From: Burkholderiales bacterium RIFCSPHIGHO2_12_FULL_69_20
GTDB lineage: Bacteria; Pseudomonadota; Gammaproteobacteria; Burkholderiales; Burkholderiaceae_C
Direction: 5' to 3'
Length of the DNA: 40,283 nucleotides
NCBI GenBank assembly: GCA_001770815.1
Contig: MESD01000004.1
Span: 31,986-72,268, forward strand
In this document: positions 8,245-18,221 of the stretch, piece by piece
How positions within the stretch are numbered: position 1 is the first letter of the stretch
How the letters are laid out: the number at the start of each line of letters is the position of its first letter
Notes under the pieces: model-generated
Seen by the model: the letters and a program-made list of their open reading frames with translations, nothing else
Told to the model about the DNA's origin: nothing
The model's database searches: none
Program-made: the position numbers and the translations under genes

Positions 8245-9304
8245 CAGCGCGGCCGTTGCGCGGCAGCGCCACCACCACACCATCGCCAGCCGTGGTGGCA
8301 CGCGCCCGCAGCTGCCCGCAGCCACCTTCCACGTCCTGCCCGGCCGAGTGGCGCAGCTTGGTCAGCACGCCGCGGCGGTGCAACTGGCGCGCCATCTCGG
8401 CAGCGCGCTCCCAGCTGGGGCGCTGAAAATCCAGCCCGTCGACCGCGTTGTAGGGGATCAGGTTCAACACGCCGTACTTGCCGGCCAGCAGGCGGGTGAT
8501 GCCGTCGAGTTCATCGTCGCCGTCGTTGATGCCGGCCAGCAGCGTCCACTGGTACTGCACCGGGTAGCCGGTGGCGCGCGCATAACGCTCGGCCTGGGCG
8601 ACCAGTTCATCGGGTGACAGCCGTGGCGCCCGCGGCAGCAGGCGCTCGCGCAGCGCGGCGTCGGTGGTGTGCAGCGACAGCGCCAGCGCCGGCCGCACCT
8701 GGCCGCTCTGCAGCGCCAGCAGCCGCTCGAAGGCGCGGGGGTCGCCGACGGTGGAGAAGACCAGGTTCTTGTGGCCGATCTGGCCCACCGTGCCCAGCAG
8801 CTCGATCGCCTCCAGCACGTTGTCGAGGTTGTGCGCCGGCTCTCCCATGCCCATGAAGACGACTTTCTTCACCGGGCGCAGGCAACGCGCCAGCGCCACC
8901 TGGGCCACGATCTCGGCGCTGCCCAGCTGGCGCAGCAGGCCCTCGCGGCCGGTCATGCAGAACAGGCAACCCACCGCGCAGCCCACCTGGGTGCTGACGC
9001 ACAGGCCGGGGATGCGGCCGGGCGGCATCAGCACGCTCTCGATCGCCTGGCCATCGGCCAGCGCCAGCAGCAGGCGCGACGAGCCGTCCTCGCCCGGGTG
9101 CTCGCTGAGCAGCCGCGCCAGGCCGCTCAACTCGGCCGTCAGGCCGGGCAGGGCGTCGCGCACCGCGCGCGGCAGCCAGTGCTCGGGCTGGCGGCGGCCG
9201 CCGTCGTGCGGCAGCGCGTGTGTCCAGTGGCGCAGCACACGCTGCTCGTGCACCGGCTTGGCGCCGAGGGCGCGCAGGCGCTGGCGGAGGTCGTCGACGC
9301 GCAT
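8228..9304 (-). CDS. rlmN: RlmN-family radical SAM 23S rRNA/tRNA adenine-C2 methyltransferase
   Basis: A 358-residue radical SAM enzyme of the RlmN/Cfr family, which methylates C2 of adenosine in 23S rRNA (A2503) and some tRNAs. It shows the cluster motif CAVGCLFC in the Cx3Cx2C spacing, the preceding Cys in GLCVSTQVGC, a GMGEPAHNLDNV strand, and the methyl-carrying Cys in AGQDVEGGCGQL near the C-terminus. Both mechanistic cysteines are therefore present. ATG 9304 gives the normal N-terminal helical domain, though it is short. The neighbours are not the ndk/pilF/hisS genes that usually flank the housekeeping rlmN in this order, so this may be a second copy. The last residues and stop come from a dispersed repeat. 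Confidence 0.85.
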   Translation of the reverse strand: MRVDDLRQRLRALGAKPVHEQRVLRHWTHALPHDGGRRQPEHWLPRAVRDALPGLTAELSGLARLLSEHPGEDGSSRLLLALADGQAIESVLMPPGRIPGLCVSTQVGCAVGCLFCMTGREGLLRQLGSAEIVAQVALARCLRPVKKVVFMGMGEPAHNLDNVLEAIELLGTVGQIGHKNLVFSTVGDPRAFERLLALQSGQVRPALALSLHTTDAALRERLLPRAPRLSPDELVAQAERYARATGYPVQYQWTLLAGINDGDDELDGITRLLAGKYGVLNLIPYNAVDGLDFQRPSWERAAEMARQLHRRGVLTKLRHSAGQDVEGGCGQLRARATTAGDGVVVALPRNGRAAAQVG

Positions 9305-9323
9305 GGTGCGGGCGTGCTCGGCT

Positions 9324-9345
9324 GCCGCTCAGGTGCCGCTCAGGT
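9324..9345. repeat. 11 bp tandem duplication at the phoX stop
   Basis: GCCGCTCAGGT occurs twice in a row (9324-9334, 9335-9345), duplicating the phoX stop codon region, and lies just upstream of rlmN. Confidence 0.7.
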
Positions 9346-11289
9346 GCCGATCACGCCGCCATCCTGCCGGCGGATCACCACGGTGGCCGATCGCGGCCGG
9401 CTGGCGCCAGGGCCTTCGGGCCAGCTGGAGTGGCGCGTGGGCGCCGCTGCATCGTTGCGCCCGGTGGGTGATTCACCGGGGTGCTGCACGTTGATGAACA
9501 GGGTGCGCCCATCGGGCGTGAACGCGCAGCCTGTGATCTCGCAGCCCGCGGGGCCGGTGAGAAAGCGGCGGATCTCGCCGGTGGCCGGGTTGCAGGCCAG
9601 CATCTGGTTGTGGCCCAGCCGCGCCAGTTCGCCCTTGCCCGCGGCCGAGCTGGCCATGTCGGTCTGGATCCACAGCACGCCGCGCGCATCGATGGTCAGC
9701 CCGTCGGGGCAGGCGAAGACATCGCCCCGGATGTTGCCCTGCGCCTCGGGCCGCGCATTGGCCGGGTCGCCGGCCAGCACCAGGTGGTTCCAGCGCATCG
9801 TCGTGCCGTCGAAATCGCCAGCGTCCACCCAGCGGATGATCTGGCCCATCACGTTGTTGGCGCGCGGGTTGGCCGCGTCGACCGCGGGTTGGCCGGGCGC
9901 ACCGCGGCGGCTGTTGTTGGTGAGGGTGCAGTACACCTCGCGGGTCTTGGGGTCGATGGCCAGCCACTCGGGCCGGTCCATCTTGGTGGCGCCCAGCGCG
10001 TCGCTGGCCTGGCGTGCCTTGATCACCACCTCGCCGGGGTCGGCAAAGCCGTTGGCGGCGGTCAGCGGGCCCTGGCCATGCACCAGTGGCAGCCAGCGAC
10101 CGCTGCCGTCGGCGTCGAATCGCGCCACGTACAGCGTGCCGTGGTCCAGCAGGTCGCGGTTGGCCTGCGCGGCGGTCTGGCCGTTGCCGGCGGGGGCGAT
10201 GCGGTCGCGGCTGACGAACTTGTAGAGGTACTCGAAGCGCGCGTCCTCGCCCGAATAGACCACTGCCCGGCCATCACGGGTGACGGCCACCCAGGCGCCT
10301 TCGTGCGCGGCGCGGCCGATGGCCGTGCGCTTGACCGGCGTGCTGGTCGGGTCCATCGGGTCGATCTCGACCACCCAGCCGAAGCGGTTGAACTCGTTGG
10401 GGTGCCGGTTCACGTCGAAGCGCTCGTCGAAGGCGCTCCAGCGGTACCAGGTGTCCTTGCGCATGCCCCAGCGGCGCTGGTGGGCGTCGGGCTGGTCGGG
10501 GCCGTTGAAGTAGCCGACCCAGTTTTCTTCGCCCGACAGGTAGGTGCCCCAGGGCGTCATGCCGGCGGCGCAGTTGTTGATCGTGCCCAGCACGGTGCGG
10601 CCCGCCGGGTCGGCGGCGGTTTGCATCATCGGGTGGCCGGCGGCCGGCCCGCCGATGGCGAACGGCGTGTTCGCGGTGAAGCGCCTGGCATGGCGCGAGG
10701 GCCGCACCACCTGCCAGCGGCCCGCCTGCTCGGCCACCTCGATCACCGACACGCCGTGCGCGGCCTGCGCCTTGCGCACCTTCTCGGCCGACCAGTCGGC
10801 CAGCCCACCGGGGTGCAGCAGGCCGTCGTCGGTGTACTCGTGGTTGATCGCCAGCAGGCCGCGGCGGCTGCCCGGCGCGCCGTCGCCCAGCGGGTAGAAG
10901 TGCATGCCGTCGTGGTGCATGCCCAGCTGCAGCGCCTGCTCGGCCGCGCTGTTGCTGGCGTCGGGCTTGAAGGCCGGCATGGCGCCGGCGATGCCCACCG
11001 GATCACCCCAGGGCGCGATGACCTCGGCCACATAGCCTTCAGGCACCAACACCGTATCGGCAGTGGACGTGGGGATGGCCTTGAAGCCCAGCGTGGGGCC
11101 GGTGGCGGTGCCACCACCCGCCGCCGTGGCGCAGCCCGTCAGCGACGCGGCCATCGGCGCGAAGGCCGCCGCCAGCGCCGCACCCAGCCCGCCCTGCAGC
11201 CAGATGCGGCGTGTGGGGTCGGACACCGCATGCACGCTGGCATTGCCGCTGCGGTTGCTGTCTTCCAGGGAGTCGAAGTGCTTGGCCAT
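9340..11289 (-). CDS. phoX: PhoX-family alkaline phosphatase (DUF839), Tat-exported
   Basis: A 649-residue protein of the PhoX family, periplasmic phosphomonoesterases that use Ca and Fe. The N-terminus carries a twin-arginine motif (DPTRRIWLQGG), a hydrophobic Ala-rich stretch and a Cys at about residue 53 (LTGCATAA), so it may be Tat-exported and possibly lipid-anchored. Family landmarks include LLAINHEYTDD, NNCAAGMTPWGTYLSGEENW, WVVEIDPMDP, RAAHEGAWVAV, RPEWLAIDPKTREVYCTLTNN, and the closing FACPDGLTIDARGVLWIQTD and INVQHPGES. It would release phosphate from organic esters. Gene context gives no phosphate-regulon partner. The start ATG 11289 places the RR motif at residue 27, a long but acceptable n-region. 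Confidence 0.88.
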   Translation of the reverse strand: MAKHFDSLEDSNRSGNASVHAVSDPTRRIWLQGGLGAALAAAFAPMAASLTGCATAAGGGTATGPTLGFKAIPTSTADTVLVPEGYVAEVIAPWGDPVGIAGAMPAFKPDASNSAAEQALQLGMHHDGMHFYPLGDGAPGSRRGLLAINHEYTDDGLLHPGGLADWSAEKVRKAQAAHGVSVIEVAEQAGRWQVVRPSRHARRFTANTPFAIGGPAAGHPMMQTAADPAGRTVLGTINNCAAGMTPWGTYLSGEENWVGYFNGPDQPDAHQRRWGMRKDTWYRWSAFDERFDVNRHPNEFNRFGWVVEIDPMDPTSTPVKRTAIGRAAHEGAWVAVTRDGRAVVYSGEDARFEYLYKFVSRDRIAPAGNGQTAAQANRDLLDHGTLYVARFDADGSGRWLPLVHGQGPLTAANGFADPGEVVIKARQASDALGATKMDRPEWLAIDPKTREVYCTLTNNSRRGAPGQPAVDAANPRANNVMGQIIRWVDAGDFDGTTMRWNHLVLAGDPANARPEAQGNIRGDVFACPDGLTIDARGVLWIQTDMASSAAGKGELARLGHNQMLACNPATGEIRRFLTGPAGCEITGCAFTPDGRTLFINVQHPGESPTGRNDAAAPTRHSSWPEGPGASRPRSATVVIRRQDGGVIGT

Positions 11290-11328
11290 CCCGCGATTCT
11301 GACGGTTGCGAGGGGGGGTGGTGGCTCG

Positions 11329-11354
11329 GGGCGCTCCGGCGTGGTGGAGCGCCC
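11329..11354 (-). terminator. GC-rich hairpin after the BVMO-esterase gene
   Basis: Perfect 9 bp arms GGGCGCTCC (11329-11337) and GGAGCGCCC (11346-11354) flank an 8-base loop, 20 bases past the BVMO-esterase stop in its direction of transcription. There is no T-tract, so it may act as a pause, mRNA end protector or weak terminator before phoX. Confidence 0.45.
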
Positions 11355-11373
11355 GGTGCTGCCGGGGTGACGA

Positions 11374-13995
11374 TCAAGCCGCCACGGTGGCCTTGAAGAA
11401 GCCGCGCAATGCCTCGGCCATCTGGGCGCGCACGGGCTCACCCGACACCACCACGTCCACCATGCTCAGCGAGGTGTGGGTGTGGCCGCGCGCGCTGATG
11501 CGCTGCACCGGCACGCCGGCCGCGGCCATGGCCTGGGCATAGGCCATGCCCTCGTCGCGCAGCGGATCGAACTGGCAGGTGACCACGCAGGCCGGTGGCA
11601 GGCCGGCCAGGCTGGCCGCGCGCAACGGCGAGGCCTTGGGGTGGGCGCGGTCGGCCGGATCGGCGTAGTAATCCCAGAACCAGGTCATCAGCGGCGCGGT
11701 CAGCACATAACCTTCGGCGTTTTCCACGTAGGACGGGGTGGTCATGTCGCAGTCGGTCACCGGGGTCATCAGCAGTTGGCCGGCAATCGCCGGGCCACCG
11801 GTGTCGCGTGCCTGCTGGCAGGCCACGGCCGCCACGTTGGCGCCGGCGCTCCAGCCGGCCACGGCCACCGGGCCGGGTGCGCCGCCCAGCGATGCGGCAT
11901 TGGCCGACACCCAGCGCAAGGCCGCCAAGCCGTCGTCGGCCGCCGCGGGGAACCGCGCCTCGGGCGCATGCCGGTAGTCCACCGACACGATCAGCACACC
12001 GCTGCGCCGGCACAGGTCGCGCAGCAGCGGGTCGTCGGAATCGGCCGCGCCCAGCACCCAGCCGCCGCCGTGGAAATACACCACCACCGGGTGCGGGCCG
12101 GGTGTGGCCGGCCGGTAGACGCGGTAGGCCAGCGGGCCGGCGGCACCGGGCAGCGTGCCGTCGACGATCTCGCCCACCGCCGGGCCGGGCGGCCGCGCGG
12201 CGTTGAGCTGATCGAGAAAGGCGCGTGCCTGCTCGGCCGGCATCGAGTTGAAGGTGGGCAGGTTCATGGCCGCCAGCATGTCCAGCACCATGCCCACGTC
12301 GGGTTGCAGGCGGCGCACCACGCCGTCGTTGCACTGCACGCCGGCCGGGCCGCTGCGCATGAAGCCCAGGTCGCCCTGCGCCACCACCTCGTCGCAGGCC
12401 TTGCGGTAGGCGTCCACGCCGCCCACGTAGGGCAAAAACACGCGCGGCTTGCCCGGCACGTTGGCGCCCATGTACCAGGAGTCGGCGCTGGGAAACAGCG
12501 TGATCGCCGCGCAATCCTGGTTGTGCACCATCCAGCCGGCCTCGGCGGTGGCGGTGGGCTCGATGGTGGTCAGGTGCTGCGCGCGCAGGCGCACCAGGCA
12601 GTCGCTCACCCAGTCCACATGCTGCTCGATGGACACCATCATGTTCGACAGCACCGACGGGCTGCCCGGCCCGGTGATGGTGAAGAAGTTGGGAAAGCCG
12701 GCGGTCATCAGGCCCAGGTAGGTGAGTGGACCGTGGGCCCACTTCTGCTGGAGCGTCTGGCCGTCGCGGCCGGTGATGTCGACCGAGACGATGGCGCCGG
12801 TCATGGCGTCGAAGCCGGTGGCGTAGACGATGGCGTCGAAATCCATCGCCTCGTCGGCCAGCGCGATGCCGGTCTCGGTGATGCCGGTGATGGGCCGGCT
12901 GCGCAGATCCACCAGGCGCACGTTGGGGCGGTTGAAGGTCTGGTAGTAGCCGGTGTCCAGGCACGGGCGCTTGGTGCCGAAGTGGTGGTCCTTCGGGCTC
13001 AGCAGCTCGGCGGTCTCGGGGTTGTCGACCACGGCGTGGATCTTCTCGCGCACCTTGCCGGCGACGATGGCGTTGGCATCGGGGAACAGGATCTGGTCGG
13101 CAAACACGCCCAGGATGGGGACCAGCTCGCCGGTGGCCCAGGCGGCCTCGAAGCGCTCGGTCTGCACCTCGGGGGTGCTGTAGCGGCCGTAGACCTGGGT
13201 GGGCTCGCTGGGCACGCCGGCGCGTGACCATTTGGCGGCCAGGCGGTAGGCGTCGCGGTCGGCCGCCAGCGGCGCCAGGCGCTCGGGCCGCACCGGGCCG
13301 TTGCCCGCCGGGATCGAGTAGTTGGGCGTGCGCTGGAACACCGTGAGCTGCGCCGCCTGCTGGGCGATCAGCGGGATGGACTGGATGCCCGACGAGCCGG
13401 TGCCGATCACCGCCACCCGCTTGCCGGTGAAATCAACCCCCGCATGTGGCCAGCGGCCGGTGGTGTAGACCTCGCCCTGGAAGCGGCTGGCGCCTGCAAT
13501 CTCGGGCGCCTTGGGCACCGACAGGCAGCCGGTGGCCATGATGTAGAAGCGGCAGCTGAGGGTCGCGCCGGTGGTGGCGTCGGCGTTGGTGCGCAGGCGC
13601 CAGCGGCCGGTGGATTCGTCCCAGGCGGCTGCCTCCACGCGGGTGTTGAACTGGATGTCGGGCCGCAGGTCGTAGCGCTGCGCCACAAACTGGGCGTAGC
13701 GCAGGATCTCGGGTTGGGTGGCGTACTTCTCCGACCAGGTCCAGGCCTTCTCCAGATCGGGGTCGAAGCTGTAGCTGTAGTCGGTGGTGGGGATGTCGCA
13801 GCGCGCGCCGGGGTAGCGGTTCCAGTACCAGGTGCCGCCCACGTCGTCGGCCGCCTCCAGCACCCGCACGCTGAAACCCAGGCCACGCAGCTTGTGCAGC
13901 AGGTACAGGCCGGCAAAACCGGCGCCCACCACGACCACGTCGACATCGAGGTCGGCGCCGCGCGCAGCGGCTGCTGGTGTCTTGGGATCTGCCAT
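11374..13995 (-). CDS. Baeyer-Villiger monooxygenase fused to HSL-family esterase
   Basis: An 873-residue two-enzyme fusion. Residues 1-about 548 are a type I FAD/NADPH Baeyer-Villiger monooxygenase resembling phenylacetone monooxygenase: FAD fold GAGFAG (24-29), [15 protein letters not shown] (53-67), fingerprint F172-P183, NADP fold GTGSSG (198-203), FGTKR with Arg343 in the catalytic-Arg position, [10 protein letters not shown], and [14 protein letters not shown]. Residues about 563-873 are a hormone-sensitive-lipase esterase: oxyanion HGGG (642-645), nucleophile GWSAG (Ser716), Asp810 in DPLRDEG and His840. The first domain would turn a ketone into an ester or lactone and the second would hydrolyse it. 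The fingerprint His is Thr178 here. I chose ATG 13995 because a GAGGAG Shine-Dalgarno sits 8 bases upstream; an earlier in-frame start at 14034 lacks one. It follows dppF by 85 bases on the same strand. Confidence 0.93.
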   Translation of the reverse strand: MADPKTPAAAARGADLDVDVVVVGAGFAGLYLLHKLRGLGFSVRVLEAADDVGGTWYWNRYPGARCDIPTTDYSYSFDPDLEKAWTWSEKYATQPEILRYAQFVAQRYDLRPDIQFNTRVEAAAWDESTGRWRLRTNADATTGATLSCRFYIMATGCLSVPKAPEIAGASRFQGEVYTTGRWPHAGVDFTGKRVAVIGTGSSGIQSIPLIAQQAAQLTVFQRTPNYSIPAGNGPVRPERLAPLAADRDAYRLAAKWSRAGVPSEPTQVYGRYSTPEVQTERFEAAWATGELVPILGVFADQILFPDANAIVAGKVREKIHAVVDNPETAELLSPKDHHFGTKRPCLDTGYYQTFNRPNVRLVDLRSRPITGITETGIALADEAMDFDAIVYATGFDAMTGAIVSVDITGRDGQTLQQKWAHGPLTYLGLMTAGFPNFFTITGPGSPSVLSNMMVSIEQHVDWVSDCLVRLRAQHLTTIEPTATAEAGWMVHNQDCAAITLFPSADSWYMGANVPGKPRVFLPYVGGVDAYRKACDEVVAQGDLGFMRSGPAGVQCNDGVVRRLQPDVGMVLDMLAAMNLPTFNSMPAEQARAFLDQLNAARPPGPAVGEIVDGTLPGAAGPLAYRVYRPATPGPHPVVVYFHGGGWVLGAADSDDPLLRDLCRRSGVLIVSVDYRHAPEARFPAAADDGLAALRWVSANAASLGGAPGPVAVAGWSAGANVAAVACQQARDTGGPAIAGQLLMTPVTDCDMTTPSYVENAEGYVLTAPLMTWFWDYYADPADRAHPKASPLRAASLAGLPPACVVTCQFDPLRDEGMAYAQAMAAAGVPVQRISARGHTHTSLSMVDVVVSGEPVRAQMAEALRGFFKATVAA

Positions 13996-14080
13996 GGCGG
14001 TACTCCTCGGGTGGGTGTAACGGCCATCTTGCACGGGCTGCCGCCGCGGCGGGCCCTTGTTTTCCCGGAGGCGGTGTCGC

Positions 14081-15087
<1,007 letters not shown>

Positions 15088-15091
<4 letters not shown>

Positions 15092-16068
15092 GCCAGCGCA
15101 CTGTCGAGGATGCAGGCCACCTTGTGGCCGGGGGTCACCTCGCGCAGCGGCGGCGTGGCCGTGCTGCAGGCCGGCATGGCGTGCTTGCAGCGGCCGGCAA
15201 AGCGGCAGCCGGGGCCGGGGTTGATCAGCTTGGGCACGGTGCCGGGGATGGCTTCGAGCCGCACCTTGTGCACCGCCGCGGTGTCGATGCGCGGGATGCT
15301 GCGGATCAGGCCCTGCGTGTAGGGATGGCGCGGGTGGGCAAACAGGTCTTCGGCGCTGGCCTCTTCGATCACCTGGCCGGCATACATCACCACCACCTTC
15401 TGCGCCACCTCGGCCACCACGCCCATGGCATGGGTGATCAGCATCACGGCCATGCCCAGCCGGTCTTTCAGCTCCTGCATCAGGTCGAGGATCTGGGCCT
15501 GGATGGTGACGTCGAGCGCGGTGGTGGGTTCGTCGGCGATCAGCAGTTTGGGGTTGCAGGCCAGCGCGATGGCGATCATCACCCGCTGGCGCATGCCGCC
15601 CGAGAACTGGTGCGGGTAGTCCATCACCCGGCGCTCGGCCGTGGGGATGCGCACCAGGCGCAGCATCTCCACCGCGCGGTCGAGCGCGTCCTTGCGCGAC
15701 AGGCCTTCGTGCAGGCGCACGCTCTCGGCGATCTGCTCGCCCACGGTGTAGACCGGGTTCAGCGAGGTCATCGGCTCCTGGAAGATGATGGCGATCTCGT
15801 TGGCGCGGATCTTTTGCATCGCCTCGGGCGGCAGCGGCACCAGATCACGCCCCTGCCACAGCACCTGGCCGGCCACGATCTTGCCGGGTGGCATGTCGAT
15901 GAGCTTGAGCACGGTCTTGGCGGTCACGCTCTTGCCGCAGCCGCTTTCGCCCACCACGCACACCGTCTCGCCGGCCTCGATGCTGATGTCGACGCCGTCG
16001 ACCGCGTGCAGCCAGCCGTCGTCGGTCTTGAAGTGGGTTTTCAGGCCCCGGATGTCGAGCAGGGGCAT
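15088..16068 (-). CDS. dppD: Oligopeptide/dipeptide-type ABC transporter ATPase, DppD/OppD
   Basis: A 326-residue ATPase and partner of the downstream DppF-like protein. Walker A is GESGCGKSV, the Q-loop is [19 protein letters not shown], the signature is [15 protein letters not shown], Walker B is [14 protein letters not shown], and the C-terminal Cys motif is [17 protein letters not shown]. The Val after the Walker A Lys-Ser is usual for OppD-type proteins. It starts at ATG 16068. An 80-base gap to the dppC stop holds one copy of a dispersed C/G palindrome. Co-transcription from dppA is likely. Confidence 0.92.
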
Positions 16069-16079
16069 GTCAGCAGCGC

Positions 16080-16135
16080 CCGGCCGCCCGAAGCGGCTGA
16101 CAGCCCCCTCGGGGGGCAGCGAACGAATGTGAGCG
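16080..16135 (+). repeat. Dispersed C/G-rich palindromic repeat, copy A
   Basis: Centred on CCCCCTCGGGGGG (16104-16116), preceded by GGCCGCCCGAAGCGGCTGA and followed by GCAGCGAACG. It fills most of the dppC-dppD gap. Copy B at 17030-17112 reads the same core and left flank on the opposite strand. I know this type of sequence as a common intergenic repeat in Burkholderiales genomes. Confidence 0.7.
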
Positions 16136-16148
16136 TGGGGGTTTCATG

Positions 16149-17159
16149 TCAGAGCACGCGTCGCGGGTCGAGCGCGTCGCGCAGCCCGTCGCCGATGAAG
16201 TTGATGGTCAGCACGGTGAGAAAGATCGCCAGGCCGGGGAACACCGCCCAGTGCAGGGCCAGGTCCATGTAGTCGCGGCTGTCGTAGAGGATGCGGCCCC
16301 AGGTGGGGATGTCGGGCGGGAAGCCCAGGCCCAGGAAGCTGAGCGTGCTCTCGGCAATGATGGCGGCGGCCACGTCGATGGTGGCGGCCACGATCACCGG
16401 CCCCAGGCTGTTGGGCAGGATGTGCCGCACCACCTGGCGCGTGGTGCTGGCGCCCAGCGCGCGCGCGGCCTCGACGAACTCTTTCTCGCGCAGGCTGAAG
16501 AACTGCGCCCGCACCAGCCGCGCCACCGGCATCCAGCGGAAGCCGCCGATCACCGCGACGATGAGGATGAAGATGCCCACCTCCAGCCCGAAGGCCGCTT
16601 TCAGCGGCTCGCGGAACAGGAAGATCAACAGCAGCAGCAGCGGCAGCTGCGGCAGGCTCAGGAACAGGTCGGTCAGCCACATCAGCAATGAATCAACCCA
16701 GCCGCGGGCCATGCCGGCGATGGCGCCGATGATCACGCCCACGGTGATGGCCATCAGCATCGCCGCCAGGCCGACGGCCAGGCTGATGCGCCCGCCGTAC
16801 AGCATGCGCGCCAGCAGGTCGCGGCCCAGGTCGTCGGTGCCGAACAGGTGGCCGCCGCCGGGTGGCGCCAGGCGGGCCTTGAAGTCGACATCGTTGATGC
16901 CCACCTTGTAGACCAGCGGCCCCAGCAGCACCGCCAGCACCATGAAGCCCAGCACCCACAGGCTCCAGTAGGCCAGCCGGTGGCGCTTGAAGCGGCGCCA
17001 CGCTTCCGCGCCCGGCGACGTTGAGGCCCCTCGGACAGCGGGTACGCTGCCCGGCCCCCCGAGGGGGCCGCCGGCCGGCTTGGGGCGGCCCGGCGCTCGG
17101 CCGGCCCCGCTGCCATCAGCAGGCTCATTGGTAGCTGATGCGGGGGTCGAGCCAGCCAT
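16149..17159 (-). CDS. dppC: Peptide-type ABC transporter permease, DppC/OppC
   Basis: Inner-membrane permease with the OppC pattern: first helix LAYWSLWVLGFMVLAVLL, the loop LFGTDDLGRDLLARMLYGGR, and the EAA motif region EFVEAARALGASTTRQVVRHILPNS that docks to the ATPases. The start is uncertain. ATG 17159 is the only ATG in frame before the first helix and overlaps dppB by 35 bases. The natural-looking ATGA overlap at 17125-17128 is in a different frame. The first about 45 residues of the 336 come from a dispersed C/G palindrome rich in Pro, Gly and Ala. Either the repeat was inserted into the 5' end and brought a frame change, or a base is miscounted in its G/C runs. Confidence 0.85.
   Translation of the reverse strand: MAGSTPASATNEPADGSGAGRAPGRPKPAGGPLGGPGSVPAVRGASTSPGAEAWRRFKRHRLAYWSLWVLGFMVLAVLLGPLVYKVGINDVDFKARLAPPGGGHLFGTDDLGRDLLARMLYGGRISLAVGLAAMLMAITVGVIIGAIAGMARGWVDSLLMWLTDLFLSLPQLPLLLLLIFLFREPLKAAFGLEVGIFILIVAVIGGFRWMPVARLVRAQFFSLREKEFVEAARALGASTTRQVVRHILPNSLGPVIVAATIDVAAAIIAESTLSFLGLGFPPDIPTWGRILYDSRDYMDLALHWAVFPGLAIFLTVLTINFIGDGLRDALDPRRVL
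17030..17112 (-). repeat. Dispersed C/G-rich palindromic repeat, copy B (inside dppC 5' end)
   Basis: Same core as copy A (plus-strand 17055-17067) with the flank GGCCGCCCCAAGCCGGCC on the minus strand. Here it is translated as part of the DppC N-terminus. Confidence 0.7.
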
Positions 17160-18084
17160 AGAGCAGGTCTGCAATCAGGTTGAAGAGGATCACGAGGCAA
17201 CTGAAGACGAAGGTGACCGCCATGATCACCGGCGTGTCGTTGCGCAGGATGGCGTCGATCAGCAGGCTGCCGATGCCGGGGATGCGAAAGATCTGCTCGG
17301 TGACGATGGCCCCGCCAAACACCGCCGGCATCTGCAGGGCCATCAATGTGACCACCGGGATCAGCGCGTTGCGCACCACGTGCTTGGTGATCACGGTGCG
17401 TTCGGACAGGCCCTTGCTGCGCGCGGTGGTCACGTAATCGAGGCGGATCACGTCCAGCACCGCCGAGCGCACGTAACGCATCATGCTGGCGCCCTGAAAC
17501 AACCCCAGCACCGTGATCGGCATGATCGACTGCTTGAACTGCTGCCACCACCAGTCGAGCCCGGTGGCCGACAGGTCACTGCGGTAGACGAACGGGAACC
17601 AGCCCAGGTAGATGCTGAAGAACAGGATGAAGATCACGCCGGTGAAGAAGGTGGGCAGTGAAAAGCCCACGAACGACAGCGTGCTGGCGATGCGGTCGAA
17701 CCACGAATAGGGCTTGGCCGCGGCCAGGATGCCCACCGGCAGCGCCACCAGGATCGCCAGCAACTGCGACAGCCCGATCACCGCCAGCGTGACTGGAATG
17801 CGCTGCGCGATGAGCTGATCGACGTCGATGCGGCTGACGAAGCTGAAGCCCCAGTTGCCCTGGAACATGTTGACCAGCCAGCTCGTGTAGCGCTGCCAGA
17901 CCGGATCGTCCAGCCCGAACTGCGCACGCAGGGCCATGCGCACCTCGGGTGGCACCGACGGGTTGTTGGCCAGGTCTTCGAACGGATCGCCAGGCGCCAG
18001 CGCCAGCACCGTGAACAGCACGAGGCTGATGCCCAGCAGGCTGGGCAGCGCGATCAGCAGACGGCGGAGGATGTAGTTGAGCAA
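17125..18084 (-). CDS. dppB: Peptide-type ABC transporter permease, DppB/OppB
   Basis: A 319-residue inner-membrane permease. MLNYILRRLLIALPSLLGISLVLFTVLALAPGDP is the standard OppB opening. Further on come SLPTFFTGVIFILFFS and the EAA-type loop DYVTTARSKGLSERTVITKHVVRNALIP. It forms the heterodimeric channel with DppC. The start codon is TTG 18084: no ATG or GTG occurs in frame before the first helix, and no clear Shine-Dalgarno is visible, so translation may be weak. Immediately upstream lies a 137-base gap after dppA filled by another repeat copy. Confidence 0.9.
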   Translation of the reverse strand: MLNYILRRLLIALPSLLGISLVLFTVLALAPGDPFEDLANNPSVPPEVRMALRAQFGLDDPVWQRYTSWLVNMFQGNWGFSFVSRIDVDQLIAQRIPVTLAVIGLSQLLAILVALPVGILAAAKPYSWFDRIASTLSFVGFSLPTFFTGVIFILFFSIYLGWFPFVYRSDLSATGLDWWWQQFKQSIMPITVLGLFQGASMMRYVRSAVLDVIRLDYVTTARSKGLSERTVITKHVVRNALIPVVTLMALQMPAVFGGAIVTEQIFRIPGIGSLLIDAILRNDTPVIMAVTFVFSCLVILFNLIADLLYGWLDPRISYQ

Positions 18085-18114
18085 GAGAGCAAAGGCCCGC
18101 AGGCGTGCAAGGAA

Positions 18115-18221
18115 GCAGGAAGGTCAATGGCCGCAGCAAGCGGCCGCCGCGGATCCGGCTTCGCCGGGCCGCTGGCGGCGTCCCCTTGAGGGGGAGCGCC
18201 GCAGGCGCTACGGGGGTGGGT
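18115..18221 (-). repeat. Dispersed C/G-rich palindromic repeat, copy C (dppA-dppB gap)
   Basis: Contains CCCCTTGAGGGGG (18182-18194) flanked by GCGCCTGCGGCGC-type and GGCCGC inverted segments. It is related in design to copies A and B but more diverged, and may be a second repeat family. It fills the gap between the substrate-binding protein gene and the permease genes, where it could form an mRNA hairpin that raises dppA product over the rest. Confidence 0.6.
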
